Shown one piece after another: positions 43,122-54,834 of a stretch of DNA of 64,000 nucleotides. The notes under the pieces are model-generated. The model saw nothing but the letters and a program-made list of their open reading frames with translations. It was not told where the DNA came from and did no database searches. A program made the translations under genes and the position numbers. Origin of the DNA: Cycas panzhihuaensis (lineage: Eukaryota > Cycadophyta); NCBI GenBank assembly GCA_023213395.1, contig CM041465.1, positions 17,360,001-17,424,000 of the forward strand, read 5' to 3'. Each line of letters starts with the position of its first letter. The first letter of the stretch is position 1.

Positions 43122-44400
43122 AGCATTTCCTTCCTGAAAGTGAAGGGGGGATCAGTCAATAGGAGGGGAAGAATAATAGATGGATTTGGGTTGGCCAAGG
43201 ATGACCCAATAGCTAAGACCTTCTGATGACTAAGCCTATGGTGACTAGTAGGGAGATTGGGCATGGATCTTACTAGATGCTCAAGCAAAGCCTCATCATC
43301 CTTGAAGTAGTATACCACATGGATTATCACACCTTGAGAAGATGATGAGAGAGGAGTAAAAGGAGTGATGGGGCTAGAGTGGTCAACCCACCACTCGACA
43401 TATCCAAGGGAATTTTTGGAGGAGTCAGAAGGAGTCCTCTTATGAGGGGTGATAGGAGGCTTCCTCACTTTATCAACCACAGGGGGCAACGAAGAGGGAG
43501 ACACAATGATATAAGAGATCATCTGGTCAACAGGAGCGATAACATGTGATCCAAGGGAAGCGTTGGTTCCATTAATAGTGGGGGTTTTAGGTCGAGATCT
43601 GAAATGAGAGAAGTGCCCCCTACTTGTGCTTAGGAGAGATATGGGATGAGAAAAGTCCTCGTCCTTACTATCAAACTTATTGTCGCTAATCATTGTAAGA
43701 TACCCATAACTCCCCACATCAATAGGGGCAAAGTATATGAGGTTGGAGGAAGAAGATAAAGGACCTTCTTCCAAAGGAGATGAATCAAGGATATCAATAG
43801 GACAAGCAGAAGCATGGGAAGAAAGACCTTTATCACTCTTCACTTGACCATGAACCGCTTAACAAGGTTGATGAGGTTATTTAGTGGGAGAAGGCTCCTG
43901 GGAGATAACCCTCATTCACCCCTCATAGATGAATTTAATTTGTCCACATTAGGGTGAGTACACATCTCTCATTTTGTCGAGCTATGGGTGTCCCAACAAA
44001 AGGTTGTAGTCGGTGTCGATGTCAAGAACTACAATGTCAATGAGGACAGTCTTATCCTCAAGGGTAAGTAGAATAGACACCAATCCTAAGGGTGTCTTTT
44101 CACTACCATCATAGCCTTGACACCACCATAGAATTGGCTCTAGGGCTGATATACCAAGCTCTTGCATGATGTACAAGGGTATGGCATTGATGAAAGAACC
44201 ATTACCTACAACGGTTCTCTATAAAGTACAATCGGGAGTGTTAAATAGTTATAGTGAAGGGGAAATACCATTGGTATTCCCTTTCACTAGTTAGAGGAAG
44301 ATCCTAGAGATCAAAAGAGATGACAGGTTCATGACTTGGGGTGACACCCAAGGTGTGAATAGATGTGTCACCCAATCCCAAGGCTTCCAGGAGAAGTGCA
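43122..44400 (-). pseudogene. Aspartic protease and linker, copy C
   Basis: The protease region has VVGNGSFINAIPLYIMQE (about 44155-44210), where the catalytic Asp of VVDN is Gly. DIDTDYNLLLGHP follows (about 43985-44025). The linker is open at 43843-43106 (245 codons), Ser/Pro-rich with SFDPKDxD-like acidic parts and VYYFKDDEALLEHLVRSMPN near 43290. It is the longest open linker after that of copy D, but the protease is dead by its active site. Confidence 0.85.
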
Positions 44401-47075
44401 CACTGTTCAGGGTAGCTCCTCAAGACATCCATTATGGACATCCCTGCGACCATGGTGTGGAGCTCATTAATAGTGGGGAAGGGCTTCCCTTTCATGATAG
44501 ATTAGGGAAGAGCTCTTTGAAAGTTGTAGCAACCAGGGTGCATAGGAAAGGTCTTAGGAAGTGCAGGGACTTCCAGAGAAGGGACCTCTAGAAGAGGATC
44601 AAGGTGAGGTGTGGACGAAGAGCCATCGTTCTCCTCTTTAGCTTCTTAAGACTGGGTTAGGGCATATAATGGTATGGTCTCAAGCATTTAGATGACCTTC
44701 TTTCCCTTGTTTCAGGATTAAGAATGTGAGGAACTACAATGATCAAGAGAACTAAAAGAAGAGGATGACTTCCTTGCACCCTTCCCTTTGGCTTACGAAG
44801 GGCGAGGGTTTGGGGATCTTCCTCTATTTTAGTTAGCTTTTTGTTGGTTGTTGCAATCTCATTCCCTATGTTTGGGAAAGGGATCTCTATAGATGGGCTG
44901 GTCTAAGTTGGGCCTAGATGCCCATTTAGGAGAAGAAACACATTGTAGGGTGGATCTAGGTTACTAGCCCCAACAGTGTGAATCTTCATGGAAACACTCC
45001 CCATGGATGGAACACTATTTCTTCTTGAGGAAGGAATCAGGCTTTATCATTTGAGAAGATTGGGTATTACCACCCTTGGGGTGAGAGACTTGAGAAGCCT
45101 GGTGAACTGGTTTATGTGAGGTAGGGGATGAAGGGGCTTAGAGTTTGAGCTCCTTCATGGTATGTTCAAGTGAATGTATAGTGGAAGTGAGAGGATCCAA
45201 AGTCTTCTCAGTCGAATAGGAAGAAGACTTGGCAGGCTATTGGATTTTAGTCTCTCAGGGTGGTGGAGGTGCCTCACGTCATTATGAGGGCTTGAGAAGC
45301 TTCTTGAGTCAAGCTTGGATCTCAATTACCTCAATTGCCAAGCAGTTGGCTATGGCAGAGTCACACGTTGTTGCCCCTATTTTAAGGACTTCGACGTGGA
45401 CTTCTGGGCGAAGAGTGTTAATAAAAGGGTCTCTCTTCAGCTCCTCAGGCAGAGTTGCCTTTCTAGAGTGAAGAAGGTCATGAAATTGTCTCATAAAGTC
45501 ATGATTCATCTCATCATGACCCTATTTCAAAGATAAGAGGGCTTTTATTCCACTCTAAAATGGATGGGCTACGTCAAAATAATTGACGAATTCATCCATG
45601 AGTTGTTGAAATAAAAAGATTGAATATGCTGGCAGGCAATAGAACCACTTAAGGGCATCCCCTTAGAGGGATCATGGGAAGAGTTTTATAAGTATATGGT
45701 CATAGGCCCATTAATTGATATATACCATAGCAAAGTTATAAACATGCTCTATTGGGTCCTTTGACAAGGTCCCAAAAAATTTCGGAACCTCAGGAGGGTG
45801 AGGTAGTAAGTTGATCATTAGCGCCTCAATCGATATGGGTGTCAATCTATAATCCATAAATGGATATACTCTTGACTGGACCATAGGATTGACGAGAGAT
45901 GGAAGAGGAGGTGGACAAGGTTTCCCAAACCCTCCTTGGGGAGTTTGGTTTGAAAGGGGATATTGGCCTCCTCCCGTTTGGTGAGAAGACACTAGTCCCT
46001 CATTTGAAGGAACATATATAGGAGCGGATGGGGGTGGGGGAACCATCCCTCCTTAAGAAAATGCTCCTTGTTGAAACAGAGATTAAGGGAAAGTGCCTTG
46101 GGAGGGGGCTTTCCCTCCTTACAAAGGCGCAACATGTGGTGTGACATAGGATGATGGAAAGGAGGGGTGCAGAACCAAGTTTTACCCATATGGGCCACCC
46201 ATGGGTGGTGCGACCCCATATGGGTGCAAAGGGTCCACCCCATAAGCCAAAAGAGAGTTTCTGTTGTCATTTCCCCATAGTTGAGAGGTGTAGCCAGGGG
46301 GCATATAAATGGAAGAATCCCTAGGCTGGACTTAAGAGTGTGTGGGGGTAGGCCCCACATGGCTAGAAGTAAGAACACATACGGGTCCCCTAGATCTAAC
46401 AGGTGGTATATAAACTATAGTCAGAGGAAGTGTAGTTATTTGACTTGAAGAAGGCATACTCAACCCAAGTTGGTAAGAGGACATGCCTTAGGTGGTCCTC
46501 AAGGGGCATGGGCCATGAGGAGAGGAAGATGGAACAAAAGGTAAACTTGTCATAGGTAGAGGAGTTGAATGAGATGGGCAAGGTAAGGTGGATGTAGAGG
46601 AAGGAGGCATAATGCTTCGCAAGATGCTCTCAAATAACTTAGGATATGGTTGGAGATGAGTGGCTTGGAAGCATTGGCTAAGAGTTTCAACCACATCGAT
46701 AGGAGGGGTATCTGCTTGATCATAAGAGGTAGATAGAACCTCATATGAAGTAGACCCCATAGGATGATCCTCATGAGAGTTGCCATTATGGTGGTGAAAC
46801 TCTAGAGGGGATGAAGCCTCTACTTCATGAGTAGAGAGATGGTGGACTTGTGGGTGTTGATGGTCACCTCGATAAAAGATAGAGTCCTCACCCTCTTAGG
46901 CAGACCCTTGAAAAGAAGTAGAAGGCTCAAGTGATTTGAATACATAGGTACGATATGCCTAATTCGAGTGAAATCCCTCCATATTTGAATCAAAATCTGA
47001 TGAAGGAAGGGAGTGATATGAGGAGTCTTCTAACAACATAGGTAGACCTCATAAGTGACGTGAGAATCGTCACAT
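44401..47075 (-). pseudogene. Gag, copy C
   Basis: ATG at 47075-47073 with TGA as codon 2, as in A and B. N-terminal blocks include STSYDQADTPPIDVVETLSQC (about 46680-46745) and a Pro/Gly-rich part. The core near 45510-45760 has NHDFMRQFHDLLHSRKATL and LPEELKRDPFINTLRPEVHV. The zinc knuckle C-x2-H-x4-H-x4-C is complete at about 44973-45013 (CSIHGECFHEDSHC). The frame is split by stops, mostly at former Gln codons. Confidence 0.85.
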
Positions 47076-47210
47076 ACAAGCTCTACCTATAGGTCAGAAG
47101 AAAGCGGAAGGAATAAAGTAGTTAGAGCATTGGGGGCTACCCAACGAACCAAAGAGAGCAACCAAGAAAGAGTAGCACCAACAGGAAAGGATTGATCCCT
47201 TACTAGCAGT

Positions 47211-47228
47211 TCCCCAGTATGGTCGCTA
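47211..47228 (-). other. Primer-binding site, copy C
   Basis: The minus strand reads TAGCGACCATACTGGGGA, one base inside the 5' LTR. It supports TGGCGACCATACTGGGGA as the family form. Confidence 0.75.
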
Positions 47229-47229
47229 G

Positions 47230-50200
47230 TAGAATCACGCCTATGGGATGGTAACCACACTTGGTTGAGATTCGATCAATCAATGAAGAGTCTTGAAAAT
47301 AAGGATTAACTCAACAAGTGGAGGAGATCACTTACAAAAGGCATCTATGTGTTAGAACGCAGGTTAGAGACCTACAAATGATGTACAACTCTTTTCTAGG
47401 TAACTCAACTTTGGTTTGGAGGGTGGAAGAAATGAGAAATATCCTCGATTTCTCAAGTAATCTCAAGGGATAGGCCCTCCCACCCTTGGATGTTCGAAGG
47501 AGGGAGGTAAAGGTAAGCGAGGGAATGGCTCCCCATGTGGAATAAAGGGGTGTGAGAGAGGTATACTCAAGCAAACAAAGAGGATGATGCACACTCATAG
47601 TGGGGACCTTAAACAACCAGCCTACGAGTGGAACTAACCCAAAGGTTATGCTAAGGGTGCCTAGCTAAGACAAGCATGACAACGACTAAGGGTGAGAGAC
47701 TTAGAAGGAGGGTTCTCCCTAGGTCACTACACCCAAGGTGGGCTTGGAGATATGAGGCAATGGTGAAGAGGGTTTCAACCGTTCCGTATGTAAGAGGTTG
47801 TGCTTTGTGTGTTGTAGTGAAGTGAGGAATATAATGTCATGTTTTTTGCAAATAAAAAAGGAAAAAAAACACAAAATGGATGCACTCTAGTTTACTCACT
47901 AGTATGATAACCTCTCTCTGCTTTTTGTTTTCAAATGGAAGAAAATAAATAGGGCTAGCCAAAAGGTTGTGAACATGCACACATGAGATGCAAGGCTAAG
48001 CAGATGCATGTGCAACAAGTGAGAATGCAAGTGGATACGACTTCTACTTTATGCAATTTCCTAGATGAGCAAGTGAAACAAGTATATACAAGTGATATAT
48101 GCAAGTTCATTTTACTCTTTTCCCTTTATATATTATGCATGCAAGTAAACAAACTTTAAGCGAGGGAAAAGAAGTAGTGAGGAGAGAGTAGAGACATACC
48201 TAGAAAACTATGAGGTTGGATGAGTGCATTCCCTTGTGTTGTGCATACCTTCTTCTTTCTTTTCCCTGAACATGAGCAGCGTGGTGTAGTAATTATGGGG
48301 GCTCCCTTACCTTCCCCAAGTTAAAAGGAAAAGAGCAAAAAGAAAGGAAGAAGAGACTATATGAAAAGACTTGAAAGTAATATCAAAGAAGAGGGAAAGA
48401 ATGTACCTGTGCGAATGTGTTTCCTTCCTCCCCCACATGTAACAAAGAGAAAACTTGCAATCAAAGAATGTTTCCCTTTCCCAAGGGACTGTTAGAGAAC
48501 AAAATGTATATGTGTATAAGGTTCATAAAATAATGCAAGCAAAATACCCTAATCAAGAGAACTTTTACATTAAGAATCAATCTTCAACTTTTCTCTATGT
48601 AAGGAAGACAAGAAAAGAGAAGGAAGGTGGCTAGCCTCAGACTGGCTAACCCCCCAATACATACACCTCCATGCTACCTAAGAACCTAAACAACAAGTAA
48701 AAATAGTATAATGAAAGCTAATGTAGGGGTGACAGGCTATAATAAAGTTGTAAATATTGCTAACATTGGAAAAGTTGCGATGTACAAATTTTGCAACCCC
48801 CAAACTAATCTAACACTCAAAGGCAAAGTAGGGTCTGACTAAGGGCTATAATTCCTATCCATGTAAGGCTCACAAAGCTGGAGCAAGTGTAACAATGGGA
48901 TATGTACACAGTTACCAGTAGTGGCCTCTCTTCTGGGAGCTCTTTAGAAGCCCAAGAGAAGCATAGAGAAGAAAGAGGAGAGGGGGAGAAGGGGGTTGCC
49001 CTTGAGAAGAAGGCTAGTTGGGTTATGGAACCAACCTTAGCTCCTTTCACTCACCCTTTTAATACCTCTTTCTCAATGCCTCCTTGGAGAAACCAGGGAA
49101 GAGCTAGAAGGAATGGTAGGCAAAGAAGGAAAATAGGAGGGCTTGCCTCCTATGTATAGTGGAAAAACTAAGAAACAAGGGGTGTTACAAGATATTCCAA
49201 CTAGTTTTAGGCAACTTAAGAGAAGCCAAGTGCAATAAGGGAGGAAGAATACTTATTGTGGGTAGATCAAGAGTAGATCTTCCTAAGGAAATGGGAGAGG
49301 AGGGTAGCCATGTAAGGTTTGTAGGTGAAACCCTATGGAGTCTACCAAACCTGGAGAGAAAACTTGGTCAAAGTATGATGCTTATGTTAGAGGTGAGCTT
49401 GGAGTATATCTTGCTTAGGGTAGCCTTATCTCAGGCCTGCTACTGCGGATCTAAGGCTGCAAAGGGCTGATCTCAAACTAGAGAGCTGATATCTTAAGTG
49501 TTGTAGGGCATTTCTATAGGAGGTATCCTATGTGAGTGAGAAAAGAGATTGGAGAGAGTTAAAGAAGAGAGGGAAATGAGGCCTTTTTTGGATTTTAAAC
49601 TTAAACATAGCTCAATTAAGTGATTAGGGTTTGGCTCGGGCTAGGAATATGACTTAACCATGTGGCAATTTCATAATAAATGCAAAATTTTCCACGATAG
49701 ATTTTAAAAAATAGTTTGTAACAGTCACCCCATGGTAAACTTCACAGTACTGCGAAGTTTGCAGTGGTACCATGACCTTTACAACAGTGCAACAATGGCA
49801 TGAATAAAAATAAATGAAGAGAGGGTTAGGAGATCAGAAAGAGAGGTACCTTGGGCCTAGGGGTATATGACCCTCTATCCAGATGGATGGGCATAGTTAT
49901 AGGATCAAAGATACCTATGCCAGGTAAAGTACCAAAGACCTAAAACTTCCGAAAGGTCGACAAATGAATGAACATACACCAACGATACCTAGGCAAGGTG
50001 CTAGAGGTTGAGGTATGGCAATAGAGTTGTGAATGGGTCACAAGGGTCTATCAATGCTTGGGACAATGTGGAGATATATAAGATAGTTGTGAACTGCTAT
50101 TAGGATCAATATCCCTAGATTTTCATAGGCTGAAATGATATCATGCAGCATGATCAAGCAGTAGATACATAATGGTTGTGTGAATAGATTAATCAATCAT

Positions 50201-50322
50201 GTAATGAAAACAAAGAGGCACTTCAATTTATCTTTCTAAAATTGACCAAGGCAAAGGATAGAAGCCTACCTATACTTACCTAAGTTGACTCATCCATACC
50301 CATTCCTGATAGCTGGGAAATA
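47230..50322 (-). repeat. 5' LTR of copy C (3093 bp)
   Basis: Plus-strand ends TAGAATCACGCC and CTGGGAAATA, next to the GTAGT duplication. Collinear with 17005-20085. It contains the palindrome at 49736-49761. The ORF at 49159-49470 is shared with the other LTR, runs antisense to the element and lacks any recognisable domain. Confidence 0.9.
49736..49761. promoter_or_regulatory. 26-bp palindrome, copy C 5' LTR
   Basis: TAAACTTCACAGTACTGCG with right arm GAAGTTTG. Seven-base arms AAACTTC/GAAGTTT are perfect. Confidence 0.65.
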
Positions 50323-50327
50323 GTAGT

Positions 50328-50700
50328 TTCTCTTGACTTGGAGTTGGAGTAGTTAGATGTAAAAATAACTTTTCTATATGGGGATTTAGATGAGGAGATC
50401 TATATGGATTAGCCAGAAGGGTTTGTATAAGATAGTAAGAAAATACTTATTTACAGGCTTAGGAAATCATTATATAGCTTGAAGCAATCACCCAGGCAAT
50501 GGTACAAGAAGGTTGATGCCTTCATGGAGAGCCAAAATTTCAAAAGAAGTGAGTATGATCATGTGTATGTCAATGACATGTTGGTTGCAAGAAAGAGCAT
50601 GGCAGAAATCAATAAGTTAAAGGCTCAATTAGTTAGGACTTTTAATATGAAGGATCTAGGGGCTACTAAATAAATCTTAGGTGTGGAGATACATAGAGAC
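50328..50700 (+). pseudogene. Copia reverse transcriptase, palm region
   Basis: SLDLELE then a stop at a Gln codon, LDVKITFLYGDLDEEIYMD, then a stop, PEGFV, SLKQSPRQWYKKVDAFM (open at 50479-50673), VYVNDMLVA and FNMKDLGATK. The catalytic YVDD is YVND, and a short stretch between EYDH and VYVND is missing. It joins the N-terminal part at 17004 in frame. Confidence 0.87.
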
Positions 50701-50859
50701 ATGAAAAAATAGAAAGCTATGGTTATCACAGTAGAAATATATAGAGAAAGTTCTAACTAAGTTTGGTACGGCAAATATGAAACCAATGAGTATCCTATTG
50801 GATTCCCATTTCAAGCATTCTTCAAGTATTAGTCCTAGTAATGAAGAAGAGAAGGATTA

Positions 50860-51252
50860 TATGTTTATGTATTCACTCTTGCAAATGGTCCAGTTAGTTA
50901 GATGTTAAAATTATAGAGTACAATTGTATTATCAACTACAGAAGTTGAATATGTTGCTGAAGCACATGCTTGTAAAGAAGCAATCCAGTTATAGGGTCTA
51001 TTGGTTGAGCTTGGAAGGAAATAGAAAAAGGTAAAGGTATTTTGTGATAGTTAAAGTGTCATTTACTTAGCAAAGAATCTAGCTTATTATAGTAGGACAA
51101 AGAATATTACTCTTAAGTACCATTTTGTTAGATAGGTTGTGGAAGTAAGTGGAGTGGCACTTGAGAAGATTAACACAAAATAGAATTGTGTTGATATGTT
51201 CACAAAACCAGTACTATTAGAGAAGTTCAAATGGTGTTTGACTTCTCTTGGC
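50860..51252 (+). pseudogene. Copia RNase H remnant
   Basis: After EEKDYM a deletion joins directly to FTLANGPVS, so the first half of RNase H is gone. Then LSTTEVEYVAEAHACKEAIQL, LLVELGRK, KVKVFCDS, YLAKNLAYYSRTKNITLKYH and FTKPVLLEKFKWCLTSLGL. Many Gln codons are TAG or TAA (for example CDSQS and HFVRQ). The second half is repeated at 61372-61626. Confidence 0.85.
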
Positions 51253-51675
51253 TTGTAGAAAAGGTGATGAATGGTCCAAGAAAAGTATCATGTAAATTTT
51301 TGTCAAGGTGGAGATTGTTAAATAATGTGATAATAATGTTTTGGAGGCTAAATTTTGATAGATTGGTAGCGTAGTTTCCCTCCCAAACTTCCTTGGGGGA
51401 TTCCAAGGGGCTGTGAGCCCCTTAGCTAAGGGTGCAAAGGGCATTAGACTACGCCCTCGCAAAGAGAGGGTTTAGGACTGATAGCCCCTAACCCAATAAG
51501 CTAGCACTAAAAAGCATACTAAATTGTAAAGAGAATCAATGTTATTCGCTCAAAATACCCTAGATTTTATGGTCAAGATTTGTGTCTTATATGACCCTCT
51601 CATATAACTTGATTTAGGGTGTCTTTTCATTATGTTGATGGTGTTTGATGTATTGGATGTATTGTGAAGAGTTGG
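51004..51675. repeat. Direct repeat flanking copy D, left copy (672 bp)
   Basis: From GTTGAGCTTGGAAGG to GTGAAGAGTTGG, repeated at 61372-62037 (666 bp). By eye the copies differ at about eight single bases, in a G/C run near 51407-51420 and by one 9-bp indel. It spans the end of copia RNase H and the first 360 bp of the copia 3' LTR. Far too long to be a normal target duplication. Confidence 0.92.
51316..51675 (+). repeat. Copia 3' LTR, truncated copy
   Basis: Begins TGTTAAATAATG after the polypurine tract CAAGGTGGAGAT (51304-51315). Cut at 51675 by the copy D junction; the complete version is 61684-62331. Confidence 0.85.
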
Positions 51676-51815
51676 CGCGGTACGAAGGCAGGAAGGCAAA
51701 AAAATAGACATGAGGGTCAAAAGAGCCCCAAATCTCAGGCAGAGAGAGATTTGAGAGAGGGAGAGGTAATAATAGCTGACATGAGACTAACTTGAGGTGT
51801 TTTTGGTGTGAACAG
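51676..51815 (+). other. Truncated antisense leader, copy D
   Basis: Starts with the right half of the GGTACC palindrome and runs to the acceptor-like GGTGTGAACAG (51805-51815). The upstream TATA box and the left palindrome arm are missing, so the antisense gene of D lacks its promoter. Confidence 0.6.
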
Positions 51816-53769
51816 GCTGTCCTCGCGGTAGATAACCGCGAGAACTTTGGTATGGCTATGCTGAGTTACATGGAGATGATGACTCAGGATGATAGGGACA
51901 TGCTGGAGAGGTGTGGCCTATACAAGGCCCTCAAGACACCTCAGTACACGTCGGACTGTAGGTCAGGTGGATATAGTGTCCCATTGGGACCGGAGGAGGC
52001 ATGTGTTCCACCTACCACAGGTGGGGGATGTGATGGTCACACCGAGGGATATCCGACGACATCGGGAGTTCCCATGGCGGGAGGCCGGTGAGACTGGACG
52101 CCCAAAGACCGAGGCAAAGACACATGGAGGCAGCTCTATTCTTCACAGGAGCTGGCAGGTGGGATCAGAGGGGAGCACCCCTCCAGACAGTTCTGTTATC
52201 TGGGATTCCTTGAGTGAGGAAGATGATCATATCGCATTCTGCTCCATTTCGGAAAATGTAACTATCGAGAGGTTCCGTGGAGGATGGATGGATGCGCCGC
52301 GGCTTGGCGAGAGGATGGACCTGGCACGATACGGCGAACCTAGTCGCATAGCTGGACACTATCAGGATGTCCGGCAGAGGAGGACTATCATACTGACAAT
52401 CGCTACATGTTGGTATTTTGATCACTTGGCAGCGGGCACCAGCGGGGGGACCTCACCCTATCACAGATCAGGCCCCGATGGTCCACAGATGGCAGACTCG
52501 ACTGAGGGGGACAGAGGACAGAGCCCACGTCAGACGATCAGTGGAGGCCACATCCCCTCCTCACCCTCCTAGACTACATAGCTGAGCCATACAGGACGGT
52601 GAGGTGGGATAGTGACGATGAGGCGGGCGGAGCAGGAGTGCCCGCGGGAGATGACAACAGTGATGACGGGGACGATGGAGATAGTGGAGACAGCGGGGCC
52701 GGCCTGTCACGACCTGCAGGGGAGGCAGGTCCTTCAGGGACAACAGGACAGGCAGAGGGTCCATCCGGGTCACGGAGGAGAGGCAGCCCATCAGAGCATG
52801 TGGTGAGGTCAGAGGACCCGTGACTAGGGCCCGCAGGCTACGGATCACGATGGGATCCGCAGGGATGAGAGCTGGGGCTGCCCCCATGAGGAGAGGGACC
52901 CAGGCAGAGGAGGTGCCCGAAGACGAGGCACCTGCAGCTGGTGGAGAGCCAGGAGGAGAGGATGTCACGTGACCGGAGGATTAGGCGGCCACAGCAGGTG
53001 AGAGCCAACCTTTTCCAAAGTCATTTAGCATCCAGATAGAAGTTTGGTTTGGTTTGATCATGGTATATAGACTGACACATGGCGTGTTGCATTGGTAGGT
53101 ACAACAGAGATTAGGAGACTGATAGAGGCTATGGCAAGGGAGATATTCCCTCAGGTGTATGCAGAGGGGCAACCGCCCATCCAGGCAGGCGATGAGCCTA
53201 GAGTGGCAGGAGCCCACAGAGAGGCGTTCGCCCCATTGGTGAGGGCGAGGGACATATGGGCTGCAGAGTCCCAAGAGCATGCCACATCCCAGGGACAACT
53301 GCAGCAGGAGAGAGACGACGCAAGGCGCAAGAGGGATGACGTGCGGCACGAGAGAGATGAGCTACAAAGACGGGTCCAGACTCCAGAGGCACAGGGTGGT
53401 GCAGGCGGAGATAGTGAGAGCAGGACCCAGCTGATAATCATCACAGAGCGTCTCAGGATGACAGAGGAGGTACTCTGGGGAGAGCGGGATCGTATCCAGG
53501 CCAGATACGATCAGCTAGTAGCACAGATGGTCTCGAGGTCAAGCCTGAGGGGATGCACCCACACGGCGGTGACGACCCCAAGACGACCTAGGGATGAGGA
53601 GAGCGAGGCAGGCAGTGGAGGCCCAGGAGGAGCCTCGGAGGCATGTGGTCCCCAGGAGAGGGATCACAAAGACCGGGAGATGGCACCCCAGGAGCGGGGC
53701 CACAGCAGTAGGACATGTACATGCAGATCTGACAGGAGAAAGCACGGGCCTCCAGGGGGTCATATATAG
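51816..53769 (+). pseudogene. Antisense plant-mobile-domain gene, copy D
   Basis: Exon at 51816-52997: AVLAVDNRENFGMAMLSYME, DDRDMLERCGLYKAL, then after a frameshift HVFHLPQVGDVMVTPRDIRR (about 51997-52056, PMD signature), GGWMDAPRLGERMDLA, and VRWDSDDEAGG followed by an Asp/Gly tract (DDGDDGDSGDSG). The intron at 52998-53098 has the donor CAG|GTGAGA and acceptor TTGGTAG|GTA. The last exon is open to 53769 (about 223 codons): IRRLIEAMAREIFPQVYAEG, then a charged coiled-coil-like region (QQERDDARRKRDDVRHERDE, about residues 80-110 of the exon), then a Gly/Arg-rich tail. At least two frameshifts disable it. Confidence 0.8.
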
Positions 53770-54377
53770 GACCATATGATTGTACCCCCCTGTAAGGACA
53801 CCGGCTTCCTAGGATGTATGATGATATGATTTTTGATATGTATATATATATGCATGGGGTGATTGGAACCCCATTTGGATATGAGATGTTATATATGATG
53901 TGTCGTGTGTGGATGGTATGTATATTTATTCTATGTGTTGTGAATGTTATGTTGTAGATGTTTTATGTTGTGGATATTTTGTTATATGATGTACACGTTT
54001 CCTCCCATGTATGACCACACGCCTAACAGGGGCACACACATACACCGTGAGCGAGACGACATAGAAGTGTGAGGTTAGGGCGCAGGACAGAGTACATGTC
54101 TACAGGAGAGCATAGCGGGATATGCGAAGGAAACGACGGGTAGGAAAGGGGGGCAACAATGCCCCCAAGTGTCTTCCTGATTGGGGGATGACCAAGCAAG
54201 ACGACACAAGGGTTCCCGAGAGAATACGGGAATGCGGGTTCTGTGGAAGGAACCAAAAAGAAGAAGAAGGATCCATCCTAAATTTCCATTCTACCTGAGG
54301 TTGGGAAGAATGGGGACAACCTAAGATGGTAGTTTAGGCTCATTTCGGAGCAAGGCGAAGGGATCGCCGAGGGATTA
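53770..54377. other. Convergent 3' region, copy D
   Basis: Between the converging PMD and integrase ends. TATATATATATGCATGG and TGTTATGTTGTAG tracts lie at 53830-53980. No gene is supported. Confidence 0.6.
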
Positions 54378-54834
54378 TGCGTAAAACTTCTTAAGGAACA
54401 TCCCATTAATGGCTTTCTCAAATTTGAGCCCTTCCAGGGTGGCTACCCTGTAAGCACCATTATCGAGGGATTCGATAATGACAAAAGGACCAACCCATCG
54501 GGGTTCGAACTTGGTCAAATCCAATGGAAGTAATGAGCCTGATCAGAAGCTTCTCTACCTCCATCTTGATGGCGAGAGATTCGGGTGAAGGGACGCTTAC
54601 ATGCATAGGGCGCCAAGAAGGGTGGTAAGGTTATGAGTGACAATTGAGGGTCGATTCCTTCATGTCAAGATAATCCCACGCGAAAATGTCTCGAAACTCC
54701 CGGAATGAAGGGAGTATTCCTTACCTCATCGAGAACATTCGACCCAACCTTAATGACCTTACTCGGGCCAAGACTACGCCTTGAGTTGCCCCCATGCACA
54801 TGGCGCTGCCCTCCTCAAGTGGAGAGGGCAAGAT
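54378..54834 (-). pseudogene. RT N-terminus fused to integrase C-terminus, copy D
   Basis: The RT side (54834 to about 54522) covers the region from the MCMGATQG linker end to the MEVEKLL-like block before the RT core. At about 54518 it jumps to the integrase GPY/F-like module (RWVGPFVI, about 54480-54500) and ends at LKKFY near 54383. The RT core, native RNase H and integrase zinc and catalytic domains (about 2.5 kb in copies A and B) are gone, so D could only have moved with help. Confidence 0.85.

Larger units (their letters stand above)
50323..51675 (+). mobile_element. Ty1/copia element, middle piece
   Basis: Continues the copia RT after copy C (GTAGT duplication at 50323-50327), then the RNase H remnant, polypurine tract and start of the 3' LTR (51316). 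It stops abruptly at 51675, where copy D begins. The part 51004-51675 is repeated at 61372-62037 on the other side of copy D. Confidence 0.9.

Noticed and set aside
51004-51675. The 672-bp repeat as a giant target-site duplication
   Set aside because: The ordinary 5-bp duplication GTTGA is visible, and the left end of D is a truncated internal position, not an LTR end; a rearrangement explains it better.
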